64,000 bases of DNA from Jatrophihabitans endophyticus (GTDB lineage Bacteria; Actinomycetota; Actinomycetes; Mycobacteriales; Jatrophihabitantaceae). The notes beneath the pieces are model-generated. The model did no database searches. It saw nothing but the letters and a program-made list of their open reading frames with translations, and was not told the origin of the DNA. Every line of letters begins with the position of its first letter. Within the stretch, counting starts at the first letter, position 1. Positions 42,880 to 51,179 of the stretch are shown here, one piece after another. The stretch lies in NCBI RefSeq assembly GCF_900129455.1, contig NZ_FQVU01000001.1:682001-746000 (forward strand), in the 5' to 3' direction. Made by a program: the position numbers and the translations under genes.

Positions 42880-43764
42880 TCAGCCGCGGTCGAGGCGCGC
42901 GAGCTGGTCGTCGCCGAGCCGCAGGTCGGCGGCCGCGGCGGAGTCGGCGATCGACTGCGGTCGTTTCGCGCCGGGGATGGGGACGACGACCGGCGCCTGC
43001 GCGAGCTCCCAGGCGAGCGCCACCTGCTGCGCGCTCACCCCGAGCTCACCGGCGACCTCGGCGAAGGCCGGGTGCGCCTCGGCGAGCCCCTTCGCGTCGG
43101 TGAGGCCGCCGAGGGGGCTCCACGGCAGGAAGGCCAGCCCGAGCTCGTCGCACACCTCGATCTCGGGACGACTGCTGCGAAACGCCGGCGAGAACTGGTT
43201 CTGCACGCTGACCAGCGCGTCACCGAGGATCTCGTGCGCCTGACGGATCTGCTGCGGGTCGGCGTTGGACAGCCCGACCATCGCGACGCGACCGGACTCG
43301 TACACCTCCTTCAGCGCACCGAGCGTCACGGCGTAGTCGACGGCCGGATCGGGGCGGTGGTGCTGCCAGAGCGCGATCTGCTCGACGTCGAGCCGCCGCA
43401 GGCTGGCGTCGACCGCGGCGTGCAGGTGCTCCGGTGAGCCGGCCAGTGCCCAGCCACCGCCGTCGGTGCGGACGTGCCCGGCCTTGGTGGCCAGGAGCAC
43501 CCGGTCGCGCACGCCGAGCTCGTCGAGCAGTCCCGCGACGAGCGTCTCGTTCGCGCCCTGGGCCCGCTCGCCCAACTCGTCGCCGGGGCCGTAGGCGTCC
43601 GCGGTGTCGAAGAGCGTCACGCCCGCGTCGAGGGCGGCCCGGACGGTGTCGAGCAGCTGCTCGCGCGGCTGCGCGCCGGTCTGGTCGAAGGTCATCAGCC
43701 CGAGGCCGATCGCCCCCACCTCGTGCCGCCCGACGGTGTCGTTGCCCAGAGAACGTGTCTGCAT
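42880..43764 (-). CDS. Aldo/keto reductase
   Basis: A 294-residue NADPH-dependent TIM-barrel reductase. The catalytic tetrad is visible: Asp and Tyr in TLFDTADAYGPGDELG, Lys in VLLATKAGHV, and His in IALWQHHRPDPAVDY. VGLSNADPQQIRQA and VVVPIPGAKRPQSIADSAAA (NADPH site) are typical. Substrate unknown. ATG 43764. It lies on the same strand as the PucR gene, 45 bases downstream, and may be co-transcribed with it. Confidence 0.9.
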   Translation of the reverse strand: MQTRSLGNDTVGRHEVGAIGLGLMTFDQTGAQPREQLLDTVRAALDAGVTLFDTADAYGPGDELGERAQGANETLVAGLLDELGVRDRVLLATKAGHVRTDGGGWALAGSPEHLHAAVDASLRRLDVEQIALWQHHRPDPAVDYAVTLGALKEVYESGRVAMVGLSNADPQQIRQAHEILGDALVSVQNQFSPAFRSSRPEIEVCDELGLAFLPWSPLGGLTDAKGLAEAHPAFAEVAGELGVSAQQVALAWELAQAPVVVPIPGAKRPQSIADSAAAADLRLGDDQLARLDRG

Positions 43765-43809
43765 GCGTCGAGGGTGCCCCGAACCGCCCCCGGCGATCAC
43801 CCACGCGCA

Positions 43810-45489
43810 TCAGGACGCGATGACGCGCAACTGCAGCATGGCGACGAACCTGGCATCGGCGTCGGCGAGGTCGATGCCGCCGACCTCGCCGAGCCGGCGC
43901 AGCCGGTACCGGAACGTGTTGGGGTGCACGTGCACCGCGGCCGACGCCGCCACGACGTCGCCGAACGCGTCCAGCCAGGCGCGCAGCGTGTCGACGAGGC
44001 TGGAGCCGTGCTCGGCGTCGTAGGCGAGCAGCCGGGCGACGGATCCGGTGGGCCGGTCGCCCCGCGCGTTCACCATGTCGCGCAGCTCGATGAGCAGTGA
44101 CTCGACGTGGACGTCGGCCAGCCGCGCGGCCGCGCTCGCTCCCGAGCGGCTGCCGCGCTCGCGCAGCGCCCGCAGGGCGCGGTCGGCGCAGCTCTTGGCG
44201 TAGGCGAGCCCGACGACGTCCTCGGCGACCGGGCCCACGCCGACCACCGCGTGCACCTTCCTGCCGACCCGCTCGAGGAAGTCGCCCGCGATCTGCACGG
44301 CCCGCTCCTCGGCCAGCGTCCCGTCGCCGTGACGCACCGGCACGAGGCCGTAGGACACGCCGGCGATGAGGGCGACGGCGGCCCGCGGGTGGAAGGCGCT
44401 CAGGTGCATCGCGAACGCGTCGCTGATGCGCTGCCGCTCGTTGGCCAGCGCGGCGTCGGCGCTCATCACGTCGCTGCCGTCGCCGGTGCCGTCCGCCTCG
44501 GGCTGGACGACCGAGAGCGCCAGCACGACCACGGGCTGGTCGACGAGGCCGAGGCGGCGTAGCGCGCCCGGTGCGCCGCTGCCGCCCTCGAGCGCGGTAC
44601 CGAGCAGGTCGGCACGCAACCGTCGCTCGACGTCGGCCCCGGCCCGGACCCGCAGCATGTGCAGGGCGACGAGCTTGGCGGCGTCCTGGAGCGCGGTCGC
44701 GCGATCCTCGGTCAGCGGCTCGCGCACCGCCGCCCAGATCGAACCCAGCAGCTCGCTGCCCGCGCGGACGCCGGCGGCGACCCGCGGCACCGAGAAGCCG
44801 CCGTCGCCCATCGGCACCGGGTCGACGTGCACCGGCCGGTCGCTGCGCGCCAGGTCGCGGAACACGCCGCGTTCGACGAGCACGCGCAGGTAGCGCTCGG
44901 GCACCTGCCGGCCCAGGATGGTCTCGACGCGTGACGAGTCGGCCTCGTCCTGCCGACCGGAGAACGCGAGCACCCGCGAACCGCGGTCCTCGATCGTCAC
45001 CGGTGCGTCCAGCAGGGCCGCGACGGCGTTGGCGAGCGCGAAGAGGTCCCCGGCGGGCAGCCCGCCCAACGACTCCGCGTCGTCGACGCCGACGTCCCCC
45101 TCGGCCACCAGCACCCGCAGCATCGCCGCGAGCTGCGTCCAGGACGCGCCGCGGGCGAGCTCGAGCAGGGCGACGCCGGCCTCGCGGGCCGCCGTCATCA
45201 CCTCGGCGGTGGCGACGAGGGGCGCGCGCAGGACCACGCCGACCGCGCCCTGCTCCCCCACCTGCCGGACGAGGCGCACCACGTCGTCGCCGGTGCCGAC
45301 GCCGACCGCGAGCACCAGTGAACGTGGCGGCAGCGCGGTGTCGTCGAGGGGATCGTGGATGGTGATGCCGCCGAGCTCCGCGGCGTCGTCCGGATCGCCG
45401 TGGACGAGCGTGAGCAGCGTGCCCCCGAGGTCGTGCAGCACCCGGGCGAGGCTGGTGCGGGCGAGAGCGGGCACGGACGCGAGCACCAC
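43810..45489 (-). CDS. PucR family transcriptional regulator
   Basis: A 559-residue regulator. The N-terminal PucR domain (LARVLHDLGGTLLTLVHGDP and DVGGITIHDP-like ELGGITIHDPLDD) is followed by a GGDEF-like middle region and the C-terminal HTH_30 (LRAWLDAFGDVVAASAAVHV, then HPNTFRYRLRRLGEVGG). PucR proteins activate purine, amino-acid or amide catabolic genes. It is divergent from the D-aminoacylase-like gene and near the D-amino-acid operon, so it is their probable regulator. GTG 45489. Confidence 0.88.
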   Translation of the reverse strand: MVLASVPALARTSLARVLHDLGGTLLTLVHGDPDDAAELGGITIHDPLDDTALPPRSLVLAVGVGTGDDVVRLVRQVGEQGAVGVVLRAPLVATAEVMTAAREAGVALLELARGASWTQLAAMLRVLVAEGDVGVDDAESLGGLPAGDLFALANAVAALLDAPVTIEDRGSRVLAFSGRQDEADSSRVETILGRQVPERYLRVLVERGVFRDLARSDRPVHVDPVPMGDGGFSVPRVAAGVRAGSELLGSIWAAVREPLTEDRATALQDAAKLVALHMLRVRAGADVERRLRADLLGTALEGGSGAPGALRRLGLVDQPVVVLALSVVQPEADGTGDGSDVMSADAALANERQRISDAFAMHLSAFHPRAAVALIAGVSYGLVPVRHGDGTLAEERAVQIAGDFLERVGRKVHAVVGVGPVAEDVVGLAYAKSCADRALRALRERGSRSGASAAARLADVHVESLLIELRDMVNARGDRPTGSVARLLAYDAEHGSSLVDTLRAWLDAFGDVVAASAAVHVHPNTFRYRLRRLGEVGGIDLADADARFVAMLQLRVIAS

Positions 45490-45602
45490 CTGACAGTAGG
45501 GCGGGTGTCGTCGAGCCTAGTTCATCCGCCGCCACCAACCGGGACCGCGAATTGGTACGCGCCGACGACCTCGGGCGGCCCGCGGTGCACTTGACTGGCG
45601 GG

Positions 45603-47069
45603 GTGCTGATCCTGCGAGGGGGCCGGGTGATCGACCCCGGCTCGGACTTCGACGCCGTGGCCGACGTGACGATCGACGGCGCGACCGTGACGGCGGTGGG
45701 GCCGGCGACGGCCGGGCCGGGCGACACCGTCGTCGACGTGGCCGGGTACGTCGTGGGGCCCGGGTTCGTCGACCTGCACAGCCACGTGCACTCGGTGGCC
45801 GGCCAACGGCTGCAGGCCATGGACGGCGTCACCACCGCGCTCGACCTGGAGGCCGGGCTCATGCCCGTCGAGCGGGCCTACGACGAGGCGGCCCGCGCCG
45901 GCCGGCCACTGCACTACGGCTTCTCGGCGTCGTGGGCGGCGGCGCGGGCGCAGGTGCTGCTCGGTGACGAGCCCGACGCGTCGATCTGGACCACGCTCGC
46001 CCTGCTCGGCCGCACGGACTGGCAGCGTTCGTCGTCGGTCGCCGAGCGGGAGCGCTGGCTCGGCCTGCTCGAGCGCGAGCTGGCCGGCGGCGCGCTCGGC
46101 ATCGGCATCCTGCAGGGGTACGCGCCGCGCACCGACCCGGCGGAGTTCACCGCGGTGGCGGCACTGGCCGCCCGCGCCGGCGCCCCCACGTTCACGCACG
46201 TGCGGGAGCTCGTCGAGGCCGACCCCACCACTCCCGTCGACGGGTCGCACGAGATCGTGCGCGCGGCCGCGGAGACCGGCGCGGCCATGCACCACTGCCA
46301 CGTCAACAGCACGTCGCGCCGGCACGTCGAGCGCGTCCTCGCGCTGCTCGACGACGCCCGCGCGGCCGGGTCGCGGGTCAGCGTCGAGTGCTACCCCTAC
46401 GGTGCGGGCGCGACCGCGATCGGCGCCGCCTTCCTCGCTCCGGAACGGCTGCCGGCGTGGGGGCTGCAGCCGTCGGACCTGGTCGTCGTCGAGACCGGCG
46501 AGCGCGTCGCGGACGAGGCGCGGCTGCGCGCGTTGCGCCGGGACCAGCCGGAGATCGAGTGCCTGGTCGAGTTCCTCGACGAGGACGACCCGGCCGACCT
46601 CGCCCACCTGGAGCGCGCGCTCGCCTACCCCGACGCCATCGTGGCCAGCGACGCCGGTCCGGTGCTGTGGGCCGATGCGCGCGACACCCGGGCCTGGCCG
46701 CTGCCGCCCGGCGGCCGCACCCACCCCCGGACCGCCGGCACCTACGCCCGGTCGCTGCGGGTGATGGTGCGCGAGACGGGTACGTGGAGCTGGCCCGACG
46801 CCTTCCGGCGCTGCTCCTACCTGCCCGCCCGGCTGCTCGACGAGGTCGCGCCGGCGGCCCGCACCAAGGGCGTGCTCCGCGCCGGCGGCGACGCCGACGT
46901 CGTGGTGCTCGACCCCGACGCCGTCACCGACACCGCGACGTACGCCGACGGCGCCCGGCCCTCCCGCGGCGTGCGGCACCTGCTGGTCGCCGGCACCTTC
47001 GTCGTCCGCGACGGCGAGCTGCAGCCCGACGCGTACCCCGGCCGCGGCCTGCGCGGCGTGCCCCGCTGA
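45603..47069 (+). CDS. N-acyl-D-amino-acid deacylase family amidohydrolase
   Basis: A 488-residue metal-dependent amidohydrolase. VLILRGGRVIDPGSDFDAVA opens the composite beta-sandwich; FVDLHSHVHSVAGQR carries the metal HxH. Later ligands lie in FTHVRELVE, AMHHCHVNSTSRRHVER and IVASDAGPVLW (catalytic Asp). The position of the bridging Cys of classical D-aminoacylase reads LDLEAG, so it is nearer D-glutamate-deacylase-like members. It should release D-amino acids from N-acyl or related forms. GTG 45603 is chosen; TTG 45552 would extend the protein by 17 residues without family support. Confidence 0.85.
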   Translation: MLILRGGRVIDPGSDFDAVADVTIDGATVTAVGPATAGPGDTVVDVAGYVVGPGFVDLHSHVHSVAGQRLQAMDGVTTALDLEAGLMPVERAYDEAARAGRPLHYGFSASWAAARAQVLLGDEPDASIWTTLALLGRTDWQRSSSVAERERWLGLLERELAGGALGIGILQGYAPRTDPAEFTAVAALAARAGAPTFTHVRELVEADPTTPVDGSHEIVRAAAETGAAMHHCHVNSTSRRHVERVLALLDDARAAGSRVSVECYPYGAGATAIGAAFLAPERLPAWGLQPSDLVVVETGERVADEARLRALRRDQPEIECLVEFLDEDDPADLAHLERALAYPDAIVASDAGPVLWADARDTRAWPLPPGGRTHPRTAGTYARSLRVMVRETGTWSWPDAFRRCSYLPARLLDEVAPAARTKGVLRAGGDADVVVLDPDAVTDTATYADGARPSRGVRHLLVAGTFVVRDGELQPDAYPGRGLRGVPR

Positions 47070-47082
47070 GCGCGCCGGCGGG

Positions 47083-48189
47083 TCAGCAGGGCAGCCAGGT
47101 GGTCGACGTCGTGACCTCGGCGAGCCGCTCGGGAACCGGGACGACGCCGATGCCGGGCCCGCGCGGCACCGCGAGGTGGCCGTCGGCGAGCACGAACGGC
47201 TCGGTGACGTCGGTGCGGTAGTAGCGGTCCGAGGCCGAGGTGTCGCCGGGCAGCGTGAAGCCCGGCAGCGCGGCGAGGGCGACGTTGGCCGCGCGCCCGA
47301 GCCCCGTCTCGAGCATGCCGCCGCACCACACCGCCACGCCGTGCGCACGGCAGACGTCGTGGATGCGCCGTGCCTCGAGGTACCCGCCGACCCGCCCGGG
47401 CTTGATGTTGACGATCCGGCAGGCGCCGAGCGCGATCGCGGCCGCGGCCGAACGGGCCGAGGTGATGGACTCGTCCAGGCAGACGGGGGTGCGGACGAGG
47501 CGGGCGAGCTCGGCGTGGCCGAGCACGTCGTCCTCGTCGAGCGGCTGCTCGATCAGCAGCAGGTCGAACGGGTCGAGCAGGGCCAGGTGCCGGGCGTCGT
47601 CGAGGGTGTAGGCGGTGTTGGCGTCGACCTGCAGCGCCACGTCGTCACCGAAGCGCTCCCGGACGGCACGCACCGGCTCGACGTCCCAGCCCGGTTCGAT
47701 CTTGAGCTTGATGCGCAGGTAGCCGGCGTCCAGGTACCCGGCGACCGCGTCGAGCAGCTGCGGTATCGAGTCCATGATGCCGACGGACACCCCGGCCGGC
47801 ACGGCGTCGCGCACCGCGCCCAGCTCGCGGGCGAGCGGCCGGCCGAGCGCGCGCAGCTCGGCGTCCAGCAGCGCCGTCTCGAGCGCCGCCTTGGCCATCG
47901 GATGCCCCTTGAACCGGGCGAGCAGCGGCCCGACGCGCTGCGCGTCGAGCTCCGGCGCGGCGGCGAGGGCCGGGACCAGGAAGCGGGTGAGGACGTCCGC
48001 GGCGGCGTCGACGTACTCCGGTGAGTAGGCCGGGTCCGCCATCGCGACGCACTCGCCCCACCCCTCGGCGTCGTCGGTCACCGCGCGGACGAGCAGCACG
48101 TCGCGGTCGGTCTGCGTGCCGAACGACGTCCGGAACGGTGCGACGAGCGGCAGCGCGATGCGCCGCAGCTCCACCCCGACGAGCTTCAC
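47083..48189 (-). CDS. Enolase-superfamily N-acylamino acid racemase (MenC-like)
   Basis: A 368-residue member of the OSBS/N-succinylamino-acid racemase subgroup. RTSFGTQTDRDVLLVRAV is the substrate-capping 20s loop region; catalytic lysines lie in YLRIKLKIEPGWD (KxK) and RIVNIKPGRVGGY; metal ligands are Asp in LQVDANTAYT, Glu in LLLIEQPLDEDD and Asp in VCLDESITSA. As no other men genes are present, and GNAT plus M20 genes are coupled upstream, racemisation of N-succinyl (or N-acyl) amino acids is favoured over menaquinone synthesis. GTG 48189 overlaps the GNAT stop. Confidence 0.88.
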   Translation of the reverse strand: MKLVGVELRRIALPLVAPFRTSFGTQTDRDVLLVRAVTDDAEGWGECVAMADPAYSPEYVDAAADVLTRFLVPALAAAPELDAQRVGPLLARFKGHPMAKAALETALLDAELRALGRPLARELGAVRDAVPAGVSVGIMDSIPQLLDAVAGYLDAGYLRIKLKIEPGWDVEPVRAVRERFGDDVALQVDANTAYTLDDARHLALLDPFDLLLIEQPLDEDDVLGHAELARLVRTPVCLDESITSARSAAAAIALGACRIVNIKPGRVGGYLEARRIHDVCRAHGVAVWCGGMLETGLGRAANVALAALPGFTLPGDTSASDRYYRTDVTEPFVLADGHLAVPRGPGIGVVPVPERLAEVTTSTTWLPC

Positions 48190-49163
48190 GATGCGGTCCC
48201 TTCTCCCGACGCCGCGGCGGATCCGCGACGCACGACGTACCACCCGGCGCGGTCGAAGCCCGCGACGTGCGCGCCGTCGGCCAGCAGCACGCCCAGCGTG
48301 TCGCGCAGCGCCTGCCGCCACCGTCGGGCGACCGCGGGCGACGCCGCGCGCAGGGCCTCGACGTCCGCGGGCACGGCGACGAGCAGGGTGTCGCCGTCGA
48401 GGGACCCGACGACCGGCTCGCCGCCCTCGGACACCGCGAGCGCCGTGACGACCCCCTGCCGCCGCATCGTGCCGACGTCGACCGGCGCCGGCCGGCCCTC
48501 ACCCGCCCGGCGTGCGGCGGGCGACGTGAGGTGCCAGTGCACGAGGAGGCGGTCGGTGTCGTCGTCGCTGTTCAGCGCGTCGCGCATCGGACCGTAGAAG
48601 TTCGGCAGGTACTCGACCGGCCGGGCCCCCAGCTTCACCAGGTTGAAGTAGGCGTTGCGACCCACGAGCGGGTCGAAGGTCCATCCCACGACCGAGACGC
48701 CGTGCGCCAGCGCCCACGCCCGCTGGTGCAGCTTCAACGCGAAGCCGACGCTGCGGGCACGGGCGTCGGGCGACACCCCGGCGATGTGGCTGTGCAACGC
48801 GTCATGCGACGGCGCGGCGAAGAAGCCGACGCACGCGCCGACCAGCGTCTCGCCGTCGAACGCGGCGGCGACGTAGTTGCCCGCCTTGCCGAAGGCACGC
48901 ATCAGCTCGGTCGTCACCGGCGGGTGCTTGCCCGGTTGCCAGATGGCCTCGAACAGTCGGTCGACGGCGTCGAGCTCGGCCAGGCTGCCGACCTGGCGCA
49001 CGCGGACGCCGGACGCGCGTGCCGCGGCATCGGCGACGCGGATCGCGTCGGCGAGCGCGGCGTCGGCCGGGACCGACGGCAGGGCGGGCCGAGCCGTCAC
49101 GGTCGGTGCGTCGTCGAGATCGGTCATGCGCTTCATCCTGATCACGTGCTCGGCGCCGGTCAT
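48186..49163 (-). CDS. GNAT acyltransferase (COG3375-like)
   Basis: A 325-residue acyl-CoA-dependent transferase. LDAVDRLFEAIWQPGKHPPV, YVAAAFDGETLVGACVGFFA, HSHIAGVSPDARARSVGFAL (acyl-CoA loop) and WTFDPLVGRNAYFNLVKLGA are the COG3375 pattern. In Geobacillus, a GNAT of this operon type succinylates D-amino acids before racemisation. ATG 49163 is set by the ATGA overlap with the M20 gene; later in-frame ATGs at 49136 and 49127 are possible. It is coupled on both sides. Confidence 0.85.
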   Translation of the reverse strand: MTGAEHVIRMKRMTDLDDAPTVTARPALPSVPADAALADAIRVADAAARASGVRVRQVGSLAELDAVDRLFEAIWQPGKHPPVTTELMRAFGKAGNYVAAAFDGETLVGACVGFFAAPSHDALHSHIAGVSPDARARSVGFALKLHQRAWALAHGVSVVGWTFDPLVGRNAYFNLVKLGARPVEYLPNFYGPMRDALNSDDDTDRLLVHWHLTSPAARRAGEGRPAPVDVGTMRRQGVVTALAVSEGGEPVVGSLDGDTLLVAVPADVEALRAASPAVARRWRQALRDTLGVLLADGAHVAGFDRAGWYVVRRGSAAASGEGTAS

Positions 49164-50410
49164 GGTCGCGGCCCACGAGTTCGTGCCGTCGCGCTGGTCG
49201 GGGCGGACGGGACGCCGGTCACCCCCGGCTCGGCCGACGGGTCGGTGGGCGGGTCCGTGTGCGGGTTGGTGGGCGGGTCGGCGAGCAGATCGGCGACGAG
49301 CGCGCTCAGCAGCGCGGTGCGGGGAGCGAGCTCGGCGACGAGGACGTGCTCGTCGTCGGCGTGCGCGCCCCCGCCGGCCGCGCCCAGCCCGTCGAGCGTC
49401 GGCACGCCCAGCGCGGCGGTGATGTTGCCGTCCGACGCGCCGCCCACCGCGACGCGGCGCAGCGGCGGCGAGCCGAGCGCGTCGGCGAGCCGCGCCGCGC
49501 GGTCGAACAGCGCCGTCGAGACCCCGGCCTCGAGCGGCACGCGATTGGGTCCCCCGTCCACCACGACGGTGGTGCCGGGCGTGCGGGCCGGCAATCCGCG
49601 GATCGCGGCGTCCACCCGCTGCTGCTCGGCCGCGCTCGGGACGCGGACGTCGACGCGGACCTCGCCGAGGGCCGGGACGGTGTTGGTCGTCGTGCCCGCG
49701 GCGAGGAGCGTCGGCGTCACCGTCGTCCCGGCCACGGGATCGGCGAGCTCGGTGATCGCGAGCACCTGGTGGGCGAGCTCGACGGTGGCGTTGGCGCCGT
49801 CCTGCGGCGCGAGCCCCGCGTGGGCCGCCCGACCGTGCACCCGCACCGTGTAGAGCGAGACGCCCTTGCGTTCGGTCTTCAGTGCGCCGTCGTCGGCCGC
49901 CGCCTCCAGGACGAGCACGGCGCGGGCCCCGCGCGCCTCGTCCTCGATCAGCCCGCGCGAGGTCGGCGAGCCGACCTCCTCGTCACCGGTGACGAGGATC
50001 GTGACGCCGTCACGCTCGGGCAGCGCCGCCACCGCGTGGAAGGCCATCACCAGCCCGGCCTTCATGTCGAAGCAGCCGGGCCCGCGCAGCACCCCGTCGT
50101 GCGTGGTGCTCGGATGACGCTCCAGGGTGCCGAGCGGCCACACCGTGTCGTGGTGCCCGAGCAGCAGCACGCGGGTCGCCGCGTTCCCGAGGCGCCAGAC
50201 GAGGTGCGCGCACCCGTCGCGCTCGACGCGGATCGGGGCGGCGCCGAGCACGGCCGTCCCGACCTCGGCCACGACGTCGGCGCTGCGCGTCACCGCGGCC
50301 GGGTCGGCCGACGGCGACTCGCACCCCACGAGCGTGCCGATGTCGGCGACGATCGCGTCGGTCACGGCGCGGAATCGCTCGACCAGCTCGGGGGACGGCA
50401 GCACACCCAC
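49160..50410 (-). CDS. M20 family metallo-amidohydrolase
   Basis: A 416-residue zinc-dependent peptidase/deacylase of the carboxypeptidase G2-like M20 group. VLLLGHHDTVWPLGTL (His, Asp), GPGCFDMKAGLVMAFHAV, ILVTGDEEVGSPTSRG (Glu-Glu) and AAGGGAHADDEHVLV (His) are the metal and catalytic sites; VRVHGRAAHAGLAPQDGANA begins the dimerisation domain. With the racemase and GNAT it probably removes the N-succinyl group from L-amino acids. The last ~40 residues are a Pro/Thr-rich tail from a 12-base repeat. GTG 50410. Confidence 0.87.
   Translation of the reverse strand: MGVLPSPELVERFRAVTDAIVADIGTLVGCESPSADPAAVTRSADVVAEVGTAVLGAAPIRVERDGCAHLVWRLGNAATRVLLLGHHDTVWPLGTLERHPSTTHDGVLRGPGCFDMKAGLVMAFHAVAALPERDGVTILVTGDEEVGSPTSRGLIEDEARGARAVLVLEAAADDGALKTERKGVSLYTVRVHGRAAHAGLAPQDGANATVELAHQVLAITELADPVAGTTVTPTLLAAGTTTNTVPALGEVRVDVRVPSAAEQQRVDAAIRGLPARTPGTTVVVDGGPNRVPLEAGVSTALFDRAARLADALGSPPLRRVAVGGASDGNITAALGVPTLDGLGAAGGGAHADDEHVLVAELAPRTALLSALVADLLADPPTNPHTDPPTDPSAEPGVTGVPSAPTSATARTRGPRP
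49239..49286. repeat. Tandem 12-bp repeat in the M20 gene
   Basis: Four imperfect 12-base units (GGGTCGGTGGGC, GGGTCCGTGTGC, GGGTTGGTGGGC, GGGTCGGCGAGC) encode the C-terminal tetrapeptide repeat [D/N]-P-x-[T/A] of the M20 protein. A slippage-prone minisatellite outside the catalytic fold. Confidence 0.75.
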
Positions 50411-50411
50411 G

Positions 50412-51179
50412 TCAACCCACCTGCCCCGTCGGGACCGAGCGGCGCGTGAACTCGGGCACCGCTGCCAGCAGCTCGCGCGTGTACTCGTGCTGCGGATCGG
50501 CGAGCAGCTCGGCGGCCGGCCCGAACTCCACCACGCGACCGAGGTACATGACGGCGATGTGGCTCGCGACGTACCGCACGACGGCGAGATTGTGCGCGAT
50601 GAACAGCATCGTCGTCCCCAGCTCCTGCTGCAGCGTGCGGACGAGGTTCAGGATCGTGCCCTGCACCGAGACGTCGAGGGCCGACGTGATCTCGTCGGCG
50701 ACGAGGACGTCCGGGCGCGCGGCGAGCGCCCTGGCGATCGCCACCCGCTGCCGCTGGCCGCCGGAGAGCTGGGCGGGGTAGGCGTCGACGTGCTCGGCGA
50801 GCAGGCCCACGTGCTCGAGGGTCTCGACCACGGTGGCGCGCCGCTGCGCGCTCGTGCCGGTCCCGATCGCCTCGGCCACCGAGCGACCGATCGTCATGCG
50901 CGGGTCGAGGGAGGCGTACGGGTCCTGGAACACCAGCTGCAGCGGACGCGGGCCGCGACGGGGAACCGGTCTCCCGTCGAGCAGGATGCGCCCGGCGGTG
51001 ACCGGCGTGAGCCCGACCGCGGCGCGGGCGAGCGTCGACTTGCCCGACCCGGACTCGCCGACCAGGCCCACGACTCCGCCGTCGGGCACCACGAGATCGA
51101 CCGCGTCGACCGCCGTGTGCGCGTGTCGGCCGGTGCCGTAGCGCACGGTCACCGCCTCGAAGCGCAGCTCGCCGCTCAC
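50412..51179 (-). CDS. ABC transporter ATP-binding protein (OppF/DppF-like)
   Basis: A 255-residue ATPase. VVGLVGESGSGKSTLARAAV (Walker A), VFQDPYASLDPRMTIG (Q-loop), LSGGQRQRVAIARALAARPD (signature) and VLVADEITSALDVSV (Walker B) are intact. It supplies the second ATPase for the peptide importer, whose first ATPase is fused to a permease next door. GTG 51179 overlaps that gene's stop; the M20 start follows directly after its own stop. Confidence 0.93.
   Translation of the reverse strand: MSGELRFEAVTVRYGTGRHAHTAVDAVDLVVPDGGVVGLVGESGSGKSTLARAAVGLTPVTAGRILLDGRPVPRRGPRPLQLVFQDPYASLDPRMTIGRSVAEAIGTGTSAQRRATVVETLEHVGLLAEHVDAYPAQLSGGQRQRVAIARALAARPDVLVADEITSALDVSVQGTILNLVRTLQQELGTTMLFIAHNLAVVRYVASHIAVMYLGRVVEFGPAAELLADPQHEYTRELLAAVPEFTRRSVPTGQVG

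Noticed and set aside
47083-48189. Menaquinone-pathway MenC (OSBS)
   Set aside because: No other men genes are nearby and the gene is coupled to GNAT and M20 genes, so the racemase role is preferred; dual activity remains possible.
49228-49290. CRISPR-like repeat
   Set aside because: Units are 12 bases, contiguous and in frame with a coding gene; there are no spacers.
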